From assembly GCF_024323335.1 (NCBI RefSeq), contig NC_066584.1, positions 429,574,319-429,638,318 on the forward strand: 64,000 nt of DNA, given 5' to 3'. The stretch's first letter is position 1. Each line of letters begins with the position of its first letter. The DNA is from Lathyrus oleraceus. Lineage: Eukaryota; Streptophyta; Magnoliopsida; Fabales; Fabaceae. Below, piece after piece: positions 58,731 through 64,000 of this stretch. The position numbers and the translations under genes are program-made. Below the pieces are notes generated by a model. That model was not told where the DNA came from. It made no database searches and saw only the letters and a program-made list of their open reading frames with translations.

Positions 58731-58868
58731 ATAGCCTTGGTAACTGCCTTGCGTTTCCTACGAGTCTTCAGCATGGCTAAATACACGGCTTGAGAATAGG
58801 ACACGAAATCCTCAACGTTACTTCCATTCTTCTGAGAGCGTAACTTGCGCCAAAAAGCTAGTGGACTG

Positions 58869-58954
58869 GTGTGACGCTCGTCACACCATGTGTGACGTCC
58901 GTCACAAGGCTACTTCGCGTGACGCTCGTCACAACCCTTGTGACGCCCGTCACA
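58869..58954 (-). promoter_or_regulatory. Cluster of four TGACG-NN-CGTCA palindromes in E5 LTR
   Basis: GTGTGACGctCGTCACAC (58869-58886), TGTGACGtcCGTCACA (58891-58906), GTGACGctCGTCAC (58919-58932) and TGTGACGccCGTCACA (58939-58954). Centres are 21, 27 and 21 bp apart, about two helical turns, so all sites face the same side of DNA. TGACG is the core recognised by plant TGA-type bZIP factors (as-1 element); an enhancer role is inferred. Confidence 0.75.
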
Positions 58955-59187
58955 GGGGCAACTTGCGCTTCCTTTTGGGCTGGGCTTGGTCTTGGTTATT
59001 TGTTTTCTTTTTATTGCTTTTTACACCTCCTTTTCTTCCCTTTTTCACTTTTGCTTCAAAATGGGTACCTGATGTAAATAGAAAAGAAATACTGCATAAT
59101 ATCTGATAAAATGGGATAAATTAAAGTAAATGATAATATAATCTAATTAAATTAAGTCTTAAAATGTGATATAATTTCATGTTATCA

Positions 59188-59227
59188 AACTCCCCCATAC
59201 TTAAATCTTTGCTTGTCCTCAAGCAAA
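59188..59227 (-). promoter_or_regulatory. E5 polypurine tract and adjacent hairpin
   Basis: Minus-strand PPT AAGTATGGGGGAGTT abuts the LTR. Immediately upstream is an 8-bp hairpin: on the plus strand TTTGCTTG (59208-59215), loop TCCT, CAAGCAAA (59220-59227). A related pair with different arms but the same loop lies at 60205-60242. Confidence 0.85.
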
Positions 59228-60204
59228 ATTCAGTATAGAACTTGTTAAAAGTTTTAGCCAGATGAAATTTCAAAGCACACCTCAATTCGTACTAGGTTGC
59301 GAATGGATTTTTGTTTAGGAGGATTTTGAGTTTAATCTTGACATCAACAACTACCGTTACAACTTAGATAACCCTACTTTTATGCCAATCAGTTATAAGT
59401 ACCCTATGATAGCTATCCTGGTTCCTTTAGTCTTATTTTACCCGTTTTCATTCTAGCGAAATCACATTAAGCCCTTTATCTTTTCGCGCACATAGTGGAG
59501 TAACCGGTTAGTGATTATGATCCGCTTTTAGCTAGAAGTTCTGGTACATAAGTCGGATAACTTCATTATTCAGTCCATTGCAAATTGCGGGGGATCGGAC
59601 CGTAGTCCGCCCTACCGAGTTCAGTACCAGATTCCTACTGAACCAACTCATAATGGATCTTTCGTATTGTGCTTTTGCATGATCTGCAACCTTTAGATTA
59701 AATGATCTGGTAAGGATCACCTAATTTAATTAGTGCATTTCTTGATATCTTTATATATTTTAGGTTACTTTGGGGATCATTCACTTATATTCATCGGCTC
59801 TCCACGTAGTTTGCTATTAAGACGGTGCTGACTTCTGTATAAACTACTTGGGGTTGCCATAGAACTAAAAGTTCGAGGAATTGGTATAATAGGTACTTAT
59901 CCTGATCTAACATATTGAGGTTCTCAGAGCGTTGTTACGGTAGTGGTTTTGTTTTGATCTCACTCAAGTTTTATAAAGTAAGCAACCTTTATACTTATTG
60001 GGTGTGTAAAAATTTTTGTTATGGCTCAGGAAATTGAGGGGAATAGATAATAGAAAATTTTCACACTTAGGAACTTAACTTAAAATAAATATATATTATA
60101 ATAATAATTTTTTTTTTTTTTTTTTCATAATAAGAAGGGGAAATAACAATGAAAGGGAAAATAACATACTTGAAAAAAAACTGAGAATGGAAAGAATATT
60201 GTTT
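59228..60204 (-). other. E5 3' untranslated region with hairpins
   Basis: No ORF of note. Two clean stem-loops: CGGAC-CGTA-GTCCG (59596-59609) and GTTCAGTA (59619-59626) with TACTGAAC (59636-59643) around a 9-nt loop. An 18-T run (60108-60125; A18 on the minus strand) lies near its start. The rest is AT-rich. Confidence 0.65.
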
Positions 60205-60242
60205 CCCCCCCATACTTAAACTAAACATTGTCCTCAATGTTT
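60205..60242 (-). promoter_or_regulatory. Second PPT-like tract with hairpin (E5 internal)
   Basis: Minus strand AAGTATGGGGGGAAAC preceded by hairpin AAACATTG (60223-60230), loop TCCT, CAATGTTT (60235-60242). It matches the layout at 59188-59227 but sits about 1 kb upstream, just after the 433-aa ORF. It could act as a central PPT or be the trace of a duplication. Confidence 0.7.
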
Positions 60243-60301
60243 TAAGGAAGTGAAATACAAGATGGAAAGGAAAAAAAAAAAAAAAAAAAAAAAAATAACA
60301 A

Positions 60302-61603
60302 CTAAGGCTGCCTTCCGCCTCTGGTTCTTGGACCTGGTGATCTTTGACGTATGTCTAAGTTGTCGAACCTGTTGAACAATTCAGTAAACCGCTGGTCGGT
60401 TATGGCATTCCGAGCGTCCTGTTGCTGTTGCATTTGACGCATCATCTGCATCATCTCCATATTCTGTGCCTGCATACCATCGATAGCATCCATAATGTCA
60501 TCGTTGGTCGCAGGCCTTCGTCGTCGACGACGTTGGGAGGATGGGCCGGCTGCATTACTGGAAGGGTTTAGCGGGACTGATTGTTGTGTTGGCGGATGAT
60601 CACTTTGTTCCGTTTCTTCAAACTCATCTGTTTGCTGGTTTGTTTGTGAAGGCTCGGTGGTTTCAGGAGCGCTAAGATCGTAGAGGTGGCGGTCGGGGTT
60701 TGTGACATCAGTTAGGGTGGTATTGGGTAGCACAACACTCGGGACTGCTTGGTTGTTCACCATAAGATAATAGCCTCCGCCTACTCTGTTTTTAATCAGG
60801 CGGCTGGAGCGGCAATAGCTGATATCCATAGACAGGGGAGGTAGGGATTCTAAAGTTTGGAGTTTATCCCCTAGGTTCAGGCCAAGTGCTATGGAGGTTA
60901 TTAATCCACCAATTATAAAGGGTTGCCGGCCTCTAGCACATAAGGTGCGGATATGATGAAAGAGAAAAGAGGCGGCGTTTACCTTAGTATCCGGTTCGAA
61001 AACGCACTGGAGGAAAAATAACTCCTTCGAGTTAACCTTACTGTTGTTTGGTCTTCCAAAAAGTGTGTTTTGCAGGATACGGAGAAAATAACGGATGGTG
61101 GGGTTATGGATGTGGGAGAGAAGGAGTTCTTCCCAGTTGTAGGTATTTATACCGGAAATTTTCTTAAAAAGATCGAAGACTAGAACTGTGTTCCAGTTTG
61201 AGGTTGGAGGGATTCTGGCATGCAGCAGACCTTCTGTGGGAAATTGTAGCATGGCACTCAATTGGCGTTGGGTTAGAGAGTACTCGGTGTTAAACATACG
61301 GAAGGTTGCCGTACCGGTTAGAAATTCACCTTCACCGGCGGGAGTGGTGTAGTCGTAAGAACTTAGGAATTCTAAGGTTAGGGAAGGGTAGGTGGGTTGG
61401 TTATGGGTGCAAAGGAAGGTTAAATCGGCTTTACGGAGCATCCACTCGATACCTTGGAGTAAGCCCAATTGTTGTAAACAAGTTAAATCGGGGTACCTGG
61501 TGGGAGCGACGCCTCGCTGTTGGAAACGCTCGAATTGCTCTTGCTGATAGTTGTCATCTCCGGATCGGAAGATGATATTTCCGAAATTTTGATTGCCCGC
61601 CAT
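60302..61603 (-). CDS. ATHILA ORF-1-like protein, 433 aa (downstream copy)
   Basis: An intact frame from ATG at 61603 to TAG at 60302. The N-terminal 300 residues carry the motifs TLEFLSSYDY, FRMFNTEYSL, IHNPTIRYFLRIL..TLFG, QPFIIGGLITSIALGLNLG, shared with the neighbouring 434-aa ORF and with the plant retrotransposon family known as ATHILA ORF-1. The C-terminal part is Ser/Thr/Gln-rich, then basic (RRRRRRP) and a Met/Gln-rich, probably coiled-coil segment (MQAQNMEMMQMMRQMQQQQ). No transmembrane segment or signal peptide is evident, so it does not look like an envelope protein despite the env position after integrase. Its own TATA box and palindrome cluster lie upstream. Function unknown. 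Confidence 0.8.
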   Translation of the reverse strand: MAGNQNFGNIIFRSGDDNYQQEQFERFQQRGVAPTRYPDLTCLQQLGLLQGIEWMLRKADLTFLCTHNQPTYPSLTLEFLSSYDYTTPAGEGEFLTGTATFRMFNTEYSLTQRQLSAMLQFPTEGLLHARIPPTSNWNTVLVFDLFKKISGINTYNWEELLLSHIHNPTIRYFLRILQNTLFGRPNNSKVNSKELFFLQCVFEPDTKVNAASFLFHHIRTLCARGRQPFIIGGLITSIALGLNLGDKLQTLESLPPLSMDISYCRSSRLIKNRVGGGYYLMVNNQAVPSVVLPNTTLTDVTNPDRHLYDLSAPETTEPSQTNQQTDEFEETEQSDHPPTQQSVPLNPSSNAAGPSSQRRRRRRPATNDDIMDAIDGMQAQNMEMMQMMRQMQQQQDARNAITDQRFTELFNRFDNLDIRQRSPGPRTRGGRQP

Positions 61604-61698
61604 TGTGATGAATTTTTGAAGGGATGATTTGGAAAGGAAAAGAAGTGTGTTTGATATGAGAGAATTGTTTTGTGGTGAATGAAGGAGGTTTTGGTAGG

Positions 61699-61706
61699 TA
61701 TTTATA
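61699..61706 (-). promoter_or_regulatory. Internal TATA box ahead of the 433-aa ORF
   Basis: Minus-strand TATAAATA in CCTATAAATACC, 96 bp before the ATG at 61603, giving a short plausible 5' UTR. It resembles the LTR box (TATAAATAG). Confidence 0.65.
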
Positions 61707-61799
61707 GGAGAAGGGTTGGAAGGTAGAAAGAAAAAGTGGTTGAAAAGTAATTAAGTGTGGTAAATGAAAAATGAATGGGGAATGTAAAAAAATCAAAGT

Positions 61800-61930
61800 G
61801 TAACGTTCGTCTCCAACGGCTCCTTAACGTTCACTTGTCTGAAGGGCGTTACGCTCGTCACAGGGGTGTGACGTTCGTAACAGGCGTTTTGCGTGCCGTT
61901 CGTCATGGAGTGTGTGACGCTCGTCACACC
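61800..61930 (-). promoter_or_regulatory. Cluster of six TGACG-type palindromes upstream of the internal TATA box
   Basis: Six sites, one perfect (GTGTGACGctCGTCACAC, 61912-61929, identical to the LTR site at 58869) and five degenerate, with centres near 61806, 61830, 61854, 61874, 61899 and 61920. Spacing is 20-25 bp. Together with the TATA box this repeats the LTR promoter design inside the element. Confidence 0.7.
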
Positions 61931-62252
61931 TCCTTTTTGGCAAGGCTTCAGTGGCGCTTCACAGAATTACTTTGGCGTATTTTAATGTTTTATTTTGCTT
62001 ATGATCAGTTTAGTATGCAATTTTAATGCAATGTGCACGCTTACTTGCTTTGTATAATGATAATAGTAGGTAACAACAGTAGAACATAATAGCCATCGCA
62101 TAATAAAATTAATTAAACAGCTTCAATAAAATTGATCATAAAGTATTACAGGGAAGGAAAATAATGAAATGAAACAGAAATAAACATGAATTCAAACAAC
62201 ATTAATGAAAAAAAATCTAGCCTAAAACTAAATAACTTAGAAAGAAATATAA
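61931..62252 (-). other. E5 spacer between the two ORFs
   Basis: AT-rich, no coding signal and no clear repeat beyond the palindrome cluster at its edge. It would be the 3' UTR of the 434-aa ORF or the upstream part of the internal promoter. Confidence 0.5.
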
Positions 62253-63557
62253 CTAAATTCCATCTATCTTCGGATCTCTGGCCGGAGGAGCAAAAGAGTT
62301 AACATGATGCCGTAACATACGTAACTGACTTGCCGTTCTGCTCATGCATTCTAGGATTTCAAGTCTCAAGTTATGGAAATCTTCCCTGAGGGCGTCTTGC
62401 TCTGACATCAAGGCTTCAATGACTGTTTTAATATCTGTTCCTGGCATATGATGTCGGAGATCAGGCATGACTGATTCTTCGGTCAGGACAGGCTGAGGAG
62501 GAGGATCAATATCATAGTAGCCGGAAGGTGTCTGAGGGTCAGACTCAGCAAGAGAGATATGGTCAACATAGTGCTCATAGTCGTCACAAATCTCATAATC
62601 CTGGATGGATTCAGTGGATCCAGCCGGAGTTGGGGTTTCATTCAGGTTATAGAGCCAGTTCCTTTGATTATGAACACTAGTTCTAGGATCGGGCATGGTG
62701 AATAGGCAGAGAACCTGGTTATCAATAATAAGCTCGAACTCATCAGACCCTATGTTTGCTATAAACATAGTGTTGAAGAGGAAGGGTATACTCATAGTAG
62801 TAATGCCACAAAAAGGGTTAAGGTCAAGCATAGGCTGACGTAGTCCAATAGCATTACCTATCATAGTGATCAAACCGCCTATTCTAATGGGTGCTCGCTC
62901 ATCCTGGATAAGGTGGTCCAAATTAGCTAACATAAAAGTAGCACCGTTTACTGGACGGTTCTGGGAAGCACAAAATATGATGAAGAGTTCATCACGTGAA
63001 ACTGAAGTACTATTTGGCTTCTTCCCAAATAAAGTGTGGGTCAGGATCTTATGGAAATAGCGAAAAGCCAGGTTATGTATGTTTCCAGAGAGAAACTCAT
63101 GTTCTTCGGGCTCATCATTTCCAGTCAGCTTACCCCAAAAGTGTTCAAGCTCTCTATATTCAAAAAGTTCTTCCTGGCTTACAGTGAATGTATCAAAGGA
63201 GGTAGGAAAACCCAAAAGGTTGGTGAAGTCTCTAATATTAAATTGGTACTCCATATTGAACATTCTGAACTGGATAAAACCTCTGCTAATTCCTTTTCCA
63301 TGGCTAGGTAGATAGATTAATGAACTAAGGAATTCTAGTGTGAGTCTCCGGTAGGTGGTGAAATGTCTCAGGATAGGGGAGGTCTCCCATCCTATCTGAT
63401 TCAGCAAAAACAGGACACTCTGTCTCAGTCCAAGGGCAGTCATAGCCCAATCATCAGCATATAAACTAGGTAGCATCTCTCTAGCGGCTAGTTCTTCAAA
63501 CTTTTGTTTCTGAGCCATTCCTCTGAACTTGATACCCATACGATCAAAATGTCCCAT
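62253..63557 (-). CDS. ATHILA ORF-1-like protein, 434 aa (upstream copy)
   Basis: An intact frame from ATG at 63557. Motifs parallel those of the 433-aa ORF: TLEFLSSLIYL, FRMFNMEYQFNIRDFTNLLGFP, IHNLAFRYFHKILTHTLFG, FCASQNRPVNGATFM, APIRIGGLITMIGNAIGL. The C-terminus is acidic, then Leu/Met-rich and likely coiled-coil (EALMSEQDALREDFHNLRLE). The two proteins are clear but distant paralogues, so the duplication is old. It follows the integrase stop by 270 bp and has only an AT-rich TATATATA near 63640 upstream, no palindrome cluster. No membrane segment is evident. Function unknown. Confidence 0.8.
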   Translation of the reverse strand: MGHFDRMGIKFRGMAQKQKFEELAAREMLPSLYADDWAMTALGLRQSVLFLLNQIGWETSPILRHFTTYRRLTLEFLSSLIYLPSHGKGISRGFIQFRMFNMEYQFNIRDFTNLLGFPTSFDTFTVSQEELFEYRELEHFWGKLTGNDEPEEHEFLSGNIHNLAFRYFHKILTHTLFGKKPNSTSVSRDELFIIFCASQNRPVNGATFMLANLDHLIQDERAPIRIGGLITMIGNAIGLRQPMLDLNPFCGITTMSIPFLFNTMFIANIGSDEFELIIDNQVLCLFTMPDPRTSVHNQRNWLYNLNETPTPAGSTESIQDYEICDDYEHYVDHISLAESDPQTPSGYYDIDPPPQPVLTEESVMPDLRHHMPGTDIKTVIEALMSEQDALREDFHNLRLEILECMSRTASQLRMLRHHVNSFAPPARDPKIDGI

Positions 63558-63828
63558 CTGGTTAGTGTTAACTAGAGAAAAGAAACATGAGTTTAAGTCA
63601 GGATTTGGCCAAATGCCGAAAGAAGAAAAGAATTATTATTATTATATATAGATATATTTTTTCTTTTTGAATAAATCAATAATGAATACTAAATAGAAAT
63701 TAAAAGAATAATTAAGAGAAAAATAGAGAAATGATAATAATAATAGAATAATAAAATAACAGATTAATTTGTGGGTTGTCTCCCACTAAGCGCTTTGTTT
63801 AAATGTCGCAAGCTCGACAAAGAAACTG

Positions 63829-64000
63829 TTAAATATAGTCTATGAGTCCTGGGGGCGTTTCGTCTAAGTGTAGAATTTGCGAATCCTCGTTGGTTTCCGC
63901 ATAGTGATAATGTTTCAGACGTTGCCCGTTTACGGTGAACGGTTCTGTAGATTGTCCTTTTATTTCTACCGCTCCACTGGGAAAGATTTTAGTGATATGA
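63829..64000 (-). CDS. E5 integrase C-terminal end (partial)
   Basis: The minus-strand frame reads ITKIFPSGAVEIKG, PFTVNGQRLKHYHYAE and ends LDETPPGLIDYI with TAA at 63829. The V.K.FP.GAVE...F.VNGQRLKHY pattern is the C-terminus of Athila-type Ty3/gypsy integrases. The upstream part is outside the window. It fixes the element's strand and shows that both ORFs lie downstream of pol. Confidence 0.8.
   Translation of the reverse strand, partial: HITKIFPSGAVEIKGQSTEPFTVNGQRLKHYHYAETNEDSQILHLDETPPGLIDYI

Larger units (their letters stand above)
57424..59187 (-). repeat. E5 3' LTR
   Basis: 1764 bp; on the minus strand it starts TGATAACATGA at 59187 and ends CGAGCGATCA at 57424, with TGAT...ATCA termini. 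The PPT abuts 59187. Promoter elements lie inside: four palindromes (58869-58954) and a TATA box (58722-58730). Recurrent CTCAAACTCTCGCTCT words near 57740, 57880 and 58055 form a short irregular repeat. The first PBS-side sequence ATCGATCCCACAGGGACTT is a familiar phrase of this LTR group. Confidence 0.85.
57424..64000 (-). mobile_element. E5: Athila-like Ty3/gypsy element, 3' part
   Basis: On the minus strand: integrase C-terminus (to 63829), a 434-codon ORF (63557-62253), a 433-codon ORF (61603-60302), untranslated sequence, hairpin, PPT and LTR (59187-57424). The PPT AAGTATGGGGGA and adjoining GAGGACAA phrase are typical of Athila-type elements. Both full ORFs lack stops, so the copy is probably young. 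Its 5' part lies beyond the right edge. Confidence 0.85.

Noticed and set aside
60271..60295. A25 run as the polyA tail of a processed pseudogene
   Set aside because: It is on the plus strand, i.e. poly-T relative to the adjacent minus-strand ORF, so it cannot be that ORF's tail. More likely a slippage-prone homopolymer.

Overview
This window is wholly intergenic plant DNA: a stack of nested LTR retrotransposons with no recognisable host gene, rRNA or tRNA gene. Very long LTRs (4.8-6.5 kb), an extra ORF ahead of gag, a spliceable intron between protease and reverse transcriptase (RT), and a second (archaeal-type) RNase H place most of it in the Ty3/gypsy Tat/Ogre lineage. Giant Ogre-type repeats suggest a large-genome legume, probably tribe Fabeae (pea, vetch, lentil, Lathyrus). 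The species cannot be fixed from the sequence alone.

Layout. (1) 1-4011: decayed minus-strand Ty1/copia (SIRE/Maximus-like) pol. (2) 4012-12672 plus 32897-~37600: Ogre-like element E1 on the plus strand (gag tail, protease, intron, RT, RNase H, aRNH, integrase, repeat-rich 3' region, PPT, 3' LTR), broken by stop codons. (3) 12673-32891: Ogre-like element E2, 20.2 kb, inserted in E1's polypurine tract with a 5-bp duplication (AGGGG). Its two LTRs are each 6453 bp and differ at only five sites I could find, yet it has lost most of gag-pol. (4) 37601-44216: E3, a minus-strand Ogre-like derivative truncated at its 3' side. (5) 44217-44373: a 157-bp scrap of a different Ty3/gypsy integrase. (6) 44374-57423: E4, a plus-strand Ogre-like element with LTR, PBS, leader and a good ORF1. 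That ORF1 is split by (7) 51738-57350, a minus-strand solo LTR with a 5-bp duplication (GTATG). (8) 57424-64000: E5, a minus-strand Athila-like element with a 1764-bp LTR, two intact paralogous ORFs and the end of integrase; it runs off the right edge.

The most unusual signal is conserved RNA-like structure with compensatory base changes outside the coding regions. Examples are a three-hairpin module after integrase in E1 and E2, hairpins beside the polypurine tracts of both the Ogre-like and Athila-like elements, long leader hairpins, and an intronic hairpin after the 5' splice site. E2 keeps these cis-elements while having lost its enzymes, as expected of a parasite mobilised in trans. A second notable signal is a cluster of TGACG-NN-CGTCA palindromes at about 21-bp spacing upstream of a TATA box. 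It occurs in the Athila-like LTR and again in front of an internal ORF, suggesting a second, internal promoter.

LTR-retrotransposon genes work together as follows: gag forms the particle, protease matures the polyprotein, RT and RNase H make cDNA primed by a tRNA at the PBS and by RNA at the PPT, and integrase inserts it. In this window only the two Athila-like ORFs are unbroken full-length reading frames.
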